A stretch of 34,694 nt of DNA, from the NCBI GenBank assembly GCA_027604005.1, contig JADGJT010000251.1, forward strand, positions 1 through 34,694. Reading direction: 5' to 3'. The DNA is from Dinochytrium kinnereticum (taxonomy: Eukaryota > Chytridiomycota > Chytridiomycetes > Chytridiales > Chytridiaceae). Within the stretch, counting starts at the first letter, position 1; the number at the start of each line of letters is the position of its first letter. Both the position numbers and the translations under genes were made by a program. The notes below the pieces were generated by a model. It was not told the origin of the DNA and ran no database searches. It was given only the letters and a program-made list of their open reading frames with translations. This document shows positions 1 to 11,700 of this stretch, in pieces.

Positions 1-43
1 CCCTCGCCTCGCAAGGAGCGGCAGGCATGGCGTCGGGAAGAAA

Positions 44-3000
44 ATGCGCAGCGTCAGCGTTCTTCAGAGGGTGTTTTGGGAGGTGTGAGAGCAACCGCCG
101 TCAACCCTTCAACTAATGCACAGTAGCACGACTCGCATTCCATCGGACAGCCCCCTCCGCGGTCCGTCCTAGTAACGGGACTTCCGCTCAGCCTACCCCA
201 CTCCGAATTACTCGAGTTCTTTGAGGGTTCCGTCAAAGCAACATTGGAAGAATGCAAGGAAGCCAACCGAAGCTTGGGGATTGCTGTCATTGAGTTTGGC
301 GGAGACAATGTCAAGGCTGGTAACCTTGCGCTCAAGGCCATCAAGAAAGAAAATGGGGCGTCCATTGGAGGTTCGATTGTTAGAGTGGAGTTTGATCCGA
401 CTGGGGAGAAGAGGAGGCGGGCTGTTGCGGCTGCTAGAGGAAGTAAGGAAGATGGCTCAAAAGTGCCGCAAAAGGGGCCGCCATTGGATATAAAGCCCTT
501 CCCGACGCCGGCGTTTTTGCCTGCTACACCTTTTTTGGCGCCAGTGAATGTGGAGAACCTGTCAAGTTCATTGTCTAAACCGGCATCTGCCTCATCATCT
601 CCGAAACGCCAGCTTTCTTCGAGCTCTTTGAATTCAGAGTTGATGCCTCATGCATGTCCCTCCGGTTTGGTTTCAAAGAAGCTTCCCTCCATCGCCATCC
701 CCACACTACCAAAACTAATACCGCCGGTAATGAGTTGATCATCCTTCTTTCGTGAAAACCAACCCATGTTATTCCAACACTTACCACTCCACAGCTCCCA
801 TCTCCCTGGAGATCATCCAACCCATCAAATCCTACCTCGCACTCCATAACTCCCTCCGCGAAAGTCGGCGTCGTCGATGACTTCAATGACCCCCCTCCTC
901 CAGGCGTGACTGACAAAAGACTAAATCTGTCCCTCCCCTCTAAACCTCCCCCGGAACTAAACATGGCTACTCTTGAGCTCCTAAAATCTTCTGCGTTCCC
1001 TCCACCTCTCCGAGGCTGTAAAGAGAATGAAGCACGATCCCGAAGCATTTCTGCGGAAGCAAGTGATTCGAAGGTTCGGAGGTCTAGTAGCCCTTCGCAG
1101 ATGAAGGACGGGAGACGGATGGTGGATAGCTACGTTGCTGGATATGCGAGAGATAGGGATCATAGAAGATATGAGCCGTTGGATAAGAGAGACATGCATT
1201 GGAGTAGGGACGGCGCGAGAAGAGGCTCCTATGAGGTAGATAGGGGGTCTTCTTTGAGGAAGAGGAGTCGTAGCAGAAGTCCTATTCGTGGTAAATCTCA
1301 TGAATTTCCGCCGAATAAGAGGTGGAGTCCGGATAGAAATCGTTGCCATTCAAGCTTTTTCGGTATCCTCCACTTTTCCTTTTTTTTATAAGTCTAAAGT
1401 GTATTGCAGATGATCGGCGCGACAACTTCCGCTATACTCCTAGAGAAACCCGCGACCCACTGATGACGAGTTCCTATCATCACAGGGAAGCGGCATCAGG
1501 AAACCCTCCTTTATCCAGGTCGAATTCTTTTCACAACCGGCCACATCTGCCTTCTAGTGTTCCATCACATGATCATCGGTAAGAGATGAGCCAATGCGGT
1601 TTAAATTATCATGCCTTATTTATTTTTATTTTATAAAGCCACAACGTGAGAGACCGCAACGAGCGCGCTACGACTAGCGCCTGTATTCTTATCACCAAGG
1701 ACCTGAAAGAATACCTGCAAAATGATATTCGACGCGTGGTTGTCGCTCCTATCGTTAATGCGTTTCTGGATGAGATGCAACGCAGTGCGTCAGAAGAGAA
1801 GCTTACAAAGGAGGTCAAGTCGGAGGTCTTTGAAGCCTCAGGTGATGCTAAGCCACCTCTTGAGATCAAAGGTATTTTTCTCCATATTATGGCTAGCTCT
1901 CACTGCCTTGTCTCAGTTTCCGAGATGCCCCCATTGGTGATCTCTAGCCTTCCATCCTTTAAAAGGAAAGTCCGGTCTTTCGTTCAGGACTCAGCCAGCA
2001 GCGAAAAATCAAGGAAGTCGCCAGACCTATTTCAAGCGGATGATAGAGGCGAGGATTCGCGTGAAGCCACTTCTCCCCGCCGGAGAAGTGTTTTGCTGGA
2101 TGAGCGGCCTTCAAAGAGGGAACGAGTGAAAGACTCTGGTGATGATTCAGATTCTCCCGTCGTCAGGAGGAGTCGTAAGCTCGTTGAAAGTCAATCCAAG
2201 GACGAGGATGCCCCGAAAAGGTTTAGCAGGAAGCATCTTGCTGATATTCTGTACACTAGTAGCGAGAGTGGAAGCGATAGTGAAGAAGAGGCTGAGTCTT
2301 CCGAAAATGACGTTGCGGTACGAAAGGCGGCTAATGAGGAAAAGGGTGCTGGGACAATAGAAGCGGAGCATGTACCGGAATCCACTGAACCCGATTCGTC
2401 AAGGACGACTAAGGCCGGTCCTAGGCGCTTGATTCAGCGATCAGCCTCTGAAGCGGCTGTTCCGGATAAAGACGCCCGGCCTTTCCCAGCCGAAACCCCA
2501 GTAGCAGTCTCCTCTCCTAGAAAGCCATCTCGTCGTGCAAAGAAACAAAAGAGGGTACGAAAGCCTATAGATTCTAGGGATACCCATATGATCATAGTTG
2601 CTCCTCGATCGCCTCGTATTCCAATACAGTTTCCCCCTTCCCCGGATTATCACCTTGACGACACGTTTTGGGACAGGATGCACGAGATGGAAGACAGCCG
2701 TGTTACGGCCATGCAGACTGACGTGATAACAAATGGGGCCGTGCAAGAAGATGTTCAAGTCGAAGTCGAGGACTTGGACTTTAGCAATATTGACTTAGCG
2801 ACTGGAATGGGAATGGGGTGTGATCGTAATGAGGAGGACCTGGCTTTTTTGAGACAGGCAGTTGAAGAGGAGATCTGGCGGCGCCGTACCCCTAAGCCAG
2901 ATTCATGTAACGAACCTGAGGATGCTAAAGTAGAAGGGGTTGTCGCTTTTAGTCGTAAAGAAGCTCTTATTGCGAACGAAACCATTTTCGAAAGACACAG

Positions 3001-3890
3001 AACCGGTAGCGCTCGCACCGAAGGGTATTATCCTATCTCTGAAACCGACAAGACGATTCAAAGACGTCTCGCTAGCATACAAGACCTCTCTGATGCCGAA
3101 GCGGACGTAACTCCGACTTCTTATGCTCCACCAATGGCAGCGGCCGTTCAACCCTCAAAGGCCAACTCCCGAGCAGAGCGCGTCCAATATAGACAGCTAG
3201 CACTGGGCTACCGGACCATGCCGTCGGCCTTAACTCCAGGACACGCATTGACTAGTTTGGAGACGAGCCATATTGATATTGCTAAGTTCGGGCAGCTGAA
3301 GAACAGGAAAAAGAAGATTCGGTTTGGGAAGAGTACTATTCACGATTGGGGTTTGTTTGCGATGGAGCCGATTGAGAACAACGATATTGTTATTGAGTAT
3401 ATCGGGGAGATTATAAGGCAGAAGGTTCGCATTCATGCTGATATTTGTGGACTCATAGTTTTGGCAGGTAGCTGATCATAGGGAAAAAATGTACGAGAAG
3501 TCCGGGATCGGTAGTAGTTATCTTTTCCGAGTGGATCAGGACACTATTATCGACGCGACAAAAACAGGGAATCTTGCAAGGTTCATCAACCATTGCTGTG
3601 ATGTAAGGAAGCTCTTTTGTCTCAGACCTCCTTATAAAGCAACAAATTCCTTAGGGCAATTGCAACGCCAAAATCATTTGCATCGAGAACGAGAAGAAGA
3701 TTGTGATCTACGCGAACCGCGACATTAAGGAAGGCGAGGAAATTACATATGACTACAAGTTCCCCATTGAAGAGGACAAGATACCCTGTAACTGTGGCGC
3801 GGAGGTAATAGATCACAACTCCCTTTTTGAATCAACACTGAATCATTTCCTTGCCAACCTTATCAGAAATGCCGCGGTTACTTAAATTAG
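44..3890 (+). CDS. SET1: SET1-type histone H3K4 methyltransferase (COMPASS catalytic subunit)
   Basis: Methylates lysine 4 of histone H3 as the catalytic subunit of the COMPASS complex in the nucleus. The rebuilt chain has nine exons: 44-70, 127-726, 795-1362, 1410-1578, 1639-1871, 1917-3424, 3468-3602, 3655-3804, 3867-3890. They sum to 3414 nt, or 1137 residues, in frame throughout. An RRM fold starts near residue 23 (VLVTGLPLS... GIAVIEFGG). A long Ser/Arg-rich, low-complexity middle follows, then the N-SET motif [14 protein letters not shown] and the SET core ([46 protein letters not shown]). The post-SET tail CNCGAEKCRGYLN ends the protein, as in Set1/Trx enzymes. The start at 44 was chosen because it joins in frame to the RRM exon; it is the least certain part and the true start could lie left of the window. 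The stop lies 10 bp from the convergent HCCS stop. Set1 is favoured over Trithorax/MLL by the RRM and compact C-terminus. Confidence 0.93.
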
Positions 3891-3900
3891 TCGCCTTTAT

Positions 3901-4772
3901 TTAATTCCCCGACGAAAACATGCTGGACCACCATCCTCCGACCGCGTCCTTTGCCCTATCCCAAATTGCTGATGGAGAGTCTAACGCCGGTCGCACGTCA
4001 ACGTTGAATGCTGGGTTTCCAGGCTCATCGTGACCTGAGTAGTAGTCGATCACGTATCGCACGTCCTTGCCGCACCTATTCACCGTCCAGTCGTGCCTAT
4101 CGAAGGGTCGCTCCGCACTATGCATTTTGCATGTTAAATGGATGGGCACAGCTTGTAATTATCAATAATTCAACCCACCCATAGAACTTCCCCATGAACC
4201 ATGCCTTTGGGCTTAAATCCTGGGGCCTCCCTTGGAACCTTTTTAGCGTGATGTCCTTGCAGTCGCTGTTCAGATCGATCATTAGTCCTAGCAATCATCC
4301 AGGAGTAACCTGCGAGACTACTCACCAGTGGTACTTCTCTTCCCACTTGAGGATTTCTCCCCAGCATGCCTCGTTGAGGAAGTTGTGGATCGCAACCATG
4401 GTGGGGATGTCGCCTTCAGGTGTTTCCCAGCCTTTCCGCTTCAGTGCATTGTAGAATCCCTAAAAGCTCTGTAAGCATATCAACACCCTGGGTTAAGGAT
4501 CACCCTACTTGTGGTGACGGATACTCCCAGGTCTCTTGCGACGAGGGATTCTTTGGGATGGTTGACTTTTCTCTCTCCTTTGACAAAGGCGCCTTCTGCC
4601 CTGGGGCCATCTCGTCGGACAGGTGAGGGATCATGTTCAAAGGGTTAAGCTCCGAGGATCCCTTCGCACCGGCAGCAGCGCCGGCGTAAGCGCATCGCTG
4701 GGCGTCTCCGCTGGTCTGAGCCTTCTTTGCGAACGCTGAGTGGTCGACGGGGCACTCCGACTTCTTGTCCAT
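3901..4772 (-). CDS. CYC3: Holocytochrome-c synthase (cytochrome c heme lyase)
   Basis: Attaches heme covalently to apocytochrome c on the inner mitochondrial membrane, facing the intermembrane space. Exons on the minus strand are 4772-4509, 4459-4326, 4265-4179 and 4117-3901, summing to 702 nt or 233 residues. The N-terminus carries a Cys-Pro heme regulatory motif (ECPVDH, residues 6-11). The family blocks follow in order: [63 protein letters not shown] and [25 protein letters not shown]. The last block contains the His of the heme-binding region known from this family. The gene is divergent from the NCLX gene, with 76 bp between the two ATGs, and convergent with SET1. The sequence alone does not say whether it serves cytochrome c only or also c1. 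Confidence 0.95.
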
Positions 4773-4848
4773 TTTTCACTTTCGCAAACGGATCTCGACA
4801 ACTCAGTGCAGATAAGTCGCACGTCTCTCCTGAACGGCTGCGATTGCG
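4773..4848. promoter_or_regulatory. Short shared promoter between HCCS and NCLX
   Basis: Only 76 bp separate the ATG of the heme lyase (minus) from the ATG of the cation exchanger (plus), so both genes must share regulatory DNA here or inside each other's 5' exons. No TATA box or clear paired motif stands out. The assignment is positional inference. Confidence 0.5.
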
Positions 4849-7166
4849 ATGCAGGTAACCGACCCCTGCGCATTGTGCATCCCCTGTCAACCGCTGGATT
4901 CCACATCGCTGCCGGCTGCATGGCCTCCCTGGTGCTAACCTGCCGTTGAAACGCAGTGCCATGATGTGTGGAATGCATCCCTCTCTGAGCAATGTGCATT
5001 CGTGAAGGAGCACTGCCCGGAATCCTCGGGCATCTTTGACTTCCTGAGGCTCAACTTCTGCTCCATGCAAGCGTTCCAGACACCATTTACCGCATTCATT
5101 GTAAGCTTCAAGTCTTGTCGCATGCTTCGCTTCCTGATACCACCTTCCATCCAGATCACTCTCGTGTTGTTTCTGTTTCTGTGGTTTGGAACGACGGCTG
5201 GGGACTTCTTTTGCCCCAACGTGTCCTCCATCAGCAAGCTTCTTGGGCTCACCGAAACAGTTGCTGGGGTGACCTTGGCAGCTTTGGGGAATGGGGCGCC
5301 AGACATGTTTGCAACTTTCTCGGCCATGAGGTCTGGGTCTGGGATGCTTGCATTGGGAGAGTTGCTTGGCGCAGCTCTATTTATCACACTGATTGTTGTG
5401 GGTGCTGTTGCTTTAACAGCTTCAACCACCTTACCAAGGTAACCTTCACTGTATGTTTCAATCTAACAAATATGAAGGCGACCTTTAATACGTGACATCC
5501 TCTTTCTGATTTTCACGGTTTCCATGTACTGTTACTTCAAACCTTTATCGCTGAACTTTAAAATAGAGTCCTTTTCGTCACAAAGGATGGCAAGCTGACC
5601 CTATTAGAGAGTATCTCCATGGTTCTCATGTACCTTGGTTACGTCTCCGTCGTCGTTATTGGACATGTAATCCATCAGAAGAGCAAGCGTCGAGTACTGG
5701 AATTAGAGGCTGCAACGCAGGCGTTGGTCTATGAATCCGGTGATGGTAATTGGACATCCAAACCTTTTTGAGCTGAACATCTTTGCTGTCGCATTATCCA
5801 TCAGACGTTCCATCTCAATTGGGAGCTACGATGCTCATGGGGGACGAAGAAACATTCTATGATGACGACGAGGCTACCACTTCATCAGCCTTTGTTCCGC
5901 ATATCGCTTCTGAGCATTTTCCTTTTCTACGAGGATTGTCCGACTTAACTGGCGGGCGCGGGGAGTACTCGCTTCTTGATTCATCTGCAGAAGAGACGAC
6001 CCGGGGATCCATTTCATCCAAGTTACCTTTTTCAGAAGTTACACGTTTCCTTACGCCAACATACTACTCCTGGTCCCAGATGTCGATACCTCACCGGATT
6101 TTAGGGGTCATTACCTTCCCAATTATCTTTATGCTTCGACTCTCGATACCAGTCATTTACTCTGAAGAAGTTGAGGCTTGCCTGAAGCAAGCCACCGATT
6201 CTTTTCGCGGTCAAGAGCCTATTTCGTTGCTGAACGCAGAAGAGAGCGATACGGAGGATTTGGACGGGGAGAGTGGAAATGGAAAATCCAGTGATTGGAT
6301 CTCAGTCCTGCAGCTATTCTGCGGGCCGCAACTCATTGCTTTCATTCAAATTCGTGAGTACTGAGTTACGAAAAGCGCATTATCTTAAAAGATCTTTTCT
6401 TTTTGCTCCTCTTTCAGGTTGGGCAGGTGCGGGTGAGATGGCAGGGCTTTGGTTGGGTTCGCTTCTCATTGGAGGGATCCTTGGATTTGTTTATATGCGT
6501 TTTGTCCGTCAGGTGAAGATGCGCAAGCTTGTGATGCTCTCAACAACTGGATTCATAGTTTCCATATTTTGGATATATGGTAACGCATTTTAGGAATTTA
6601 AAAGGAACTGACCACCTTAAGCCATTGCGAGTGAGTTGGTAGGCCTTTTAGAAGCTGTGGGTGTTATTTTTAAGATTAAAGACGCGGTTATGGGTCTTAC
6701 TATTTTTGCCCTGGGCAATAGTTTGGGAGGTAAGTGAATTTTCCTATTATGACTCTATGACTCTGACAGATTTCCGATTAGACCTGGTAACCAACATGTC
6801 TATTGCTCGCATGGGATCACCAGCCATGGCTCTTGGCGCCTGCTTTGGTTCCCCTATGATGAGTATGTATATTAATTCTTGTCGTTGTATTTTGTTTCCG
6901 AAACGATAGCGTCATTAACTTGCACTTCAGACATCCTTCTCGGTGTCGGGGTGACGGCAACCTCCATAATACTACCATCTGGGAACCCTTACATCCTTGG
7001 CCAATCTGCCATCCTTCAAAACACATGCCTCGCCCTCCTAATCTCCCTGGCAATCACATTGCTCCTTGTTATTGTCGCTAAATTCAAGATCGACTTCAAG
7101 GTTGGATGGGTTCTTCTAGTGGAATACGCCATCATTGCATATATTATCTTACAAACAAAAGCTTAA
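4849..7166 (+). CDS. NCLX-type sodium/calcium exchanger (CaCA superfamily)
   Basis: An antiporter that exchanges Ca2+ for Na+ (or Li+/H+). Relatives are mitochondrial NCLX/SLC8B1 in animals and a vacuolar/ER homologue in yeasts. Ten exons: 4849-4854, 4957-5100, 5155-5438, 5478-5525, 5567-5745, 5805-6353, 6418-6579, 6622-6729, 6782-6862, 6931-7166. They total 1797 nt or 598 residues. A Cys-rich N-terminal lumenal segment (CHDVWN..SEQC..VKEHC..FLRLNFC) precedes the first exchanger domain, with DFFCPN and alpha-1 repeat GNGAPDMFAT. A long acidic loop follows (LMGDEETFYDDDEATTSS, SDTEDLDGESG). The second domain has alpha-2 repeat FALGNSLGDLVTN and GACFGSPMMNILLGVGV, ending in hydrophobic helices. 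The first coding exon is just ATG CAG. The intron at 5101-5154 is 54 nt and open, so retention would insert 18 residues. The stop is 33 bp from the convergent ATG4 stop. Confidence 0.93.
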
Positions 7167-7199
7167 TTGATGAGTGGGAGGGATCGGGGGTTTGGATGG

Positions 7200-8735
7200 T
7201 CAAAAGGATTCGTTGTCAGACATGACTTCGGCGTCGAGAAAATCGGGTGTCTTTTCTTGGACTGAGAATAAAGGTGTTCTGCTTTCCGTCAGCTGGATAG
7301 ATGCCAGATTGGTGTTTAGTGTTGCATTTGGGGAAAAAATACTCCTTACAGGTGACATCTCCTTTAAGAATTGTTGATAAGAGAGTTCATCTTTGCAGTA
7401 AAACGCTGCTACCATCGACGGGTCTACTGAATCTAAGCTGATGCTACGAACCGTTGGACAATGGTAGCTTTCCAGATCCTTTAATGACATTAGAAATTAT
7501 CGTCTCAAAAATAATAGCATTGCAAACCTCGAAACTATACGATGAACCATCTTTAACTTCGACCGCTAATTATGTTAATAATTATTCAAAAAGATTTCAA
7601 CAAGATGGAATCCTCACCAACACGCATATAATGTGGATCGAGGTATATTAGGGAGTCCCCCTGGTACCCCATAAAAAATAGCGATGAATTAGGGCGTCCC
7701 CTTAAAAATGGAAGAAAAAAACATTTCCCTCAGTACTCTAAAACCAGCTAATAAAGGCTAGTTACCCTGCAATCCCAACACAGAACTGAGATTGGAAGCA
7801 GAACTAAAATACATAATAATTAAGAATCGCACCACACAACGACACAGTTAAAGTCAAAACTACCTTCAAATGCGGTACATATAAGGTGTTTAACGAATCC
7901 AGCCCAAGCCTTAACGGCACAACGAGCAAAAGTGGCATCCAAATCTTCTTCCCGTCATCGGATCTCTTTTCACACGTGTGTCTAACCTCGTCCATATACA
8001 AAACTCCGTCATTAACAACATGCAATGATAATGGAGCTTCTTTATGATTTGATAATAGCACTCTAATAGTTAAAGCGAGTAAAGGAATCAGTCTATCTAC
8101 CACCCTGCAACGAACACCACCTTAAAACCTGCGAAATAGTCGATGGTCCAAACCATTCACCTATCTCCTTTCCAAACTGCTTGCCAATTAGTGCTATGCG
8201 GTGAATCGAGTATGTGCTGGAATTCGAGTCCAGGAACCAGGAAACCGTCTGTGGCCAAGTTAGTGGAAGAAAAATGATAATGGCACCTCCACATAGAGCT
8301 TCCACTCTCTACTGGACAAGCTCGGTCTTCTTCTCCAATCTACGCTTTTATAAGCAAACCGAAAGAAGGACACCCCGAAATAACGACCCTACCTCTTCCC
8401 AACAAATGCAACAAGAATGCATTGGACAGCATCATCTGCCCAGACCTCAGCATGCATCCCCAGCCAACGTCTGCCGTATATCCACTCGGTTTAATGGGGG
8501 GATAAGAGTGCCGATACGTCATCCAGAGCTTTGACGCAAAGTCTTCAAGGAACGCCTCGTCTTTAACACCAGAGTACTTGTTTCCAAGAAGCCACACCTC
8601 ATCACCGCCAGGAGAACGGTCACTAATCTGACGAAAGCTCTCGGCGGCAGCGCTTATTAGACTCGACACGCCTGATTTGAATTGCTCCCAGAGGCTGGAA
8701 TCGTTGTCGGTCTCCACGCCACCCCCTCGGTCCAT
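7200..8735 (-). CDS. ATG4: ATG4 cysteine protease (peptidase family C54)
   Basis: Cleaves the C-terminus of Atg8 to expose its glycine and later releases lipidated Atg8 from membranes during autophagy. Eight exons: 8735-8393, 8339-8287, 8248-8121, 8062-7864, 7803-7766, 7700-7624, 7565-7528, 7478-7200. They sum to 1155 nt or 384 residues. The catalytic Cys is residue 94 in DVGWGCMLRSGQMML. The catalytic Asp-His lie in LIYLDPHYM (exon 6, about 7640). The conserved GRPNSSLFFMGYQGDSL and ESYHCPTVRSI..DSVDPSM blocks are present, as is GEWFGPSTISQVLR. No obvious LIR motif was checked at either end. The gene is tandem and downstream of CSE1, with only 38 bp between stop and start, and convergent with NCLX. 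Introns are 38-65 bp. Confidence 0.95.
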
Positions 8736-8761
8736 CGTTTGAGCTTGTCCCCAAAATAATA

Positions 8762-8767
8762 TTTATT
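8762..8767 (-). terminator. AATAAA polyadenylation signal of CSE1 inside the 38-bp gap to ATG4
   Basis: The plus strand reads TTTATT, so the minus strand reads AATAAA, 6 nt after the CSE1 stop codon and about 26 nt before the ATG of ATG4. Its place fits a 3'-end signal for CSE1. The upstream mRNA would then be cleaved inside or very near the start of the next gene. Confidence 0.5.
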
Positions 8768-8773
8768 GATTGT

Positions 8774-11700
8774 TTAACCCAGCAAGGAAACAACGGCTGG
8801 AGGCAAGACATTGGCCTTGGGAGAATGCTTGAGGCGAGACATCTCCTCCATCACGAATTGTTTGTGGTTGGCGATGCCAGCGGTTCGGTCTTTCCGCATC
8901 TTGGTGGCGGACGAGAGCTTGACAAAGTTGGATTGGTAACCTTGCCCCTCCAAATCCAAAACAGTTCTGTCATTGTTCAAGTTCTCGTCTCGTTCCGCGT
9001 CAGCAATCTGCAAGAGGTCCGAAATAATGTTCAGTAGTTCCGGCCTGAAAAAAAGGCTCAGTGTGAGACTAAAATACGCGGATACGAAAAAAAAAAGGCA
9101 ATACGCGAGAATGCCAATACTAACCACAAAGAAAGGTTAGGTGCCTCCAACATCTTGGACGACGTTGTCAACAACCTAGCAAAGGCAACGCAAATAAGCT
9201 TCCTATCGGTAGGCGAGTGGCCCTGTTCACCCAAAAACGGTATAATGATAGACCTCAAGACCTTTGCAAATAGTCTGAATAACGTTAAAGTTTATTCTTA
9301 CTTATCCAACTCACCCTGGCTCAAGACTATCAAAGATCCCAATAACCATGTCGGCAGTCACATTCTGCTTGTCACTTAAAAAGAGATTGCAGAGGAATCG
9401 GACAAATGACCTAGTGAATTTGGGGGTCCGGCTGCTCATCAGCCTCTGCAAAATAAGCAAAAAGATGTTCTTGTGGAAGTTGGCCAGAGTCTCCCTATAG
9501 AAAAGAAAGTTGAAAAGAAGTTCGAAAAATGAATAGCCCTTACATCGGAATCATATCGTAAATGGTCTCAAGGAGGTCAAACCCATACTGGTCATTCATT
9601 CGCGAAGCAATCAGCTTCTGATAAACACCAAGAATTTGAGGGATCTCACTATGCCCAATATTCCCACTCTTTCCCTTCTCCAAAAAGATTTCGAGTAAGG
9701 CCACCAACGCCGGAATGTTTCCTAAAAATAAAAAGGTAAAACAGCGGTACAGATACATGAACTGGGAAGATATGACTCACCATGGGACTCCCATAAAACA
9801 GGAAGCAAGATAGGCTGGAACATTGGCGCGTAGGCGGTTGGAATTCCTTCCTCCTTATGCAAAGAAAGCATTTGGGAAAACAATTGGAACACATACGGTG
9901 TATACTCTTTTCCAGTTTTAGCAAAACAGATCGCATCACAAGATATCTCCTTACCCGAAATATCCTGTTGAAGAATGGCCTGAAACGGGGGAAACAAAAC
10001 GGCCTCAAACTGCTCTAACAATCGTGGGTCAACGGCGCTCACGTTACTATAAGTATTTAGTAGTGACCATTAACAAAAGCCATTAAGTGATATGTACCGG
10101 ATCAATAAGCCCAACGACTCAAACAAAAAGTGGTTGAACTTCGGGTTGGACGGGTTCGCAGAAATAACCTGCAAAATAGCGTTGAACCTATTCAACAGCT
10201 CCCCGACATATTCAAGAATGTCGGCTCCCATCGTCGCGATCAATCGAGTCACAGCTTAAAAAATTATTAGTATAGATACGAAGAAAAAAAAGGGCCGAAA
10301 ACTTACCTTTTAACGCATAATCATTCTCAGCAACCTTCTCGGGGGTGGGACCGCCCTTGTACATCAAAGCGAAAAGACCGGTGAACATATTCTGAGCAAA
10401 CGGCTTGAGGTCAACGTTCGTAATGCTGCAAGAAAATTCAATAGGCGTTCGAACTGGATAGAGCATTACGAGAAAGAGCTGTCCGCCTTCACCAACAGGA
10501 TCCGCTCAATGCACACAGCCGCGTAGGTTGCCACGATCGAGTTTGCCGACGTCAGATGCTGAGCCACGAATGGAAGAATATCAAGTGTTTGCTCTTTCGT
10601 CAACTAGAAGGGAAAGAAGAGGAGTTCGTATGCAAATGAAAATATACAAAGAGCGAATCACCTGCGCCCGGAAAGTGGTAGTAAACTTCAACGCATCGAC
10701 CCTAATAATGTCCTTGACCTTCCCAGTAAACGGGGTTTTGAGATCGGGAAGAACGTGCATCAGAAAAATCGGCATCGGGTTAACAAGCTCGTTTAACTTT
10801 GTCACGCCGGCCTATCGAAATGTTAGATGAGTGTCTCTTTTGAATAGTCATACGATGCTTGAGAAACTACGTGCAGCGAGCGCCATCACCAGGTAAAGTG
10901 CGGTATCCTTAGACTTCCAGTTCTCGATGGGGTCTTTTTCGTAGTTCTATTTGAAGAGAATTTTAGTCTCAACTCTACGGGGACTAAGTACAACCTCGAA
11001 GTACAACTTTAAGTAATTCATCATGATGACAGTGATTTCGTTGTTGAAATGCTCAAGCAACCCTCTGATTAAATCTGTTGCTGACTTTCGCCGTGTTTCA
11101 AACTCTTTGAATATCGTTAGTCTAACCGTGTCAGTTGACGTAAAATTAACGCACCAGATCCTTCAAGGTCGTGACGAATAACCTCAAATCCTCCATCCTC
11201 AAACTGCTCCTCATCGATATCTACACATACGTGAATTTGCGAGTGATAATGAAGCTAAAACCTCTCAAGGTGATGTTTGGAAGAACAATTTTCTCGCAAA
11301 TGCTCTGAATGATTTCCGGATTCTCAAACATAGCCTTATGCCTCGCTGGTTTTACCACCACAGTCAAGAAGTCCATCGCTTTGCAAATAAGCTAACTCAG
11401 TGTTAGACTAAAGGAACATGGAGGCACTCAACAGTATCATTTCTCGTTTGAGGTCCCAATGTCGTCAATAGGTTCCAAATAATGGTAACAAAATCGGGGA
11501 GTCTTGGGAAGTCTTCCTCATATTTCGAGGCGTAGAGAGCAATAACCTCACAAATGGCAGACTTGACCTTTTCAACAATCGTTGCCTCGTCGTCATCCTT
11601 AAAAAAAGGAGGGAATCAGATGGAAAATGAAAATAAGAATACGGGCGGTTAGGAGCCTACCGAACTGCTTCCAAAAAGAGGGTTGCTGTAAAGCAGATAC

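Noticed and set aside
54..365. Minus-strand ORF at the left edge
   Set aside because: Shadow of the SET1 RRM exon; no protein similarity.
3425..3866. Frameshifts or stops in the SET domain suggesting a pseudogene
   Set aside because: Three short GT-AG introns restore the full SET and post-SET sequence.
7647..7701. Two near-identical direct repeats (ATTAGGGMGTCCCC) about 40 bp apart, looking like transposon ends
   Set aside because: Both lie in ATG4 exon 6 on the minus strand, encoding GRPNSS and GYQGDSLIYLDPH; the similarity comes from the coding sequence.
8105..8120. A 16-nt micro-intron in ATG4
   Set aside because: A 58-nt intron (8120-8063) with a good branch site gives QVLRVLLSNHKEAPL, which fits the family better.
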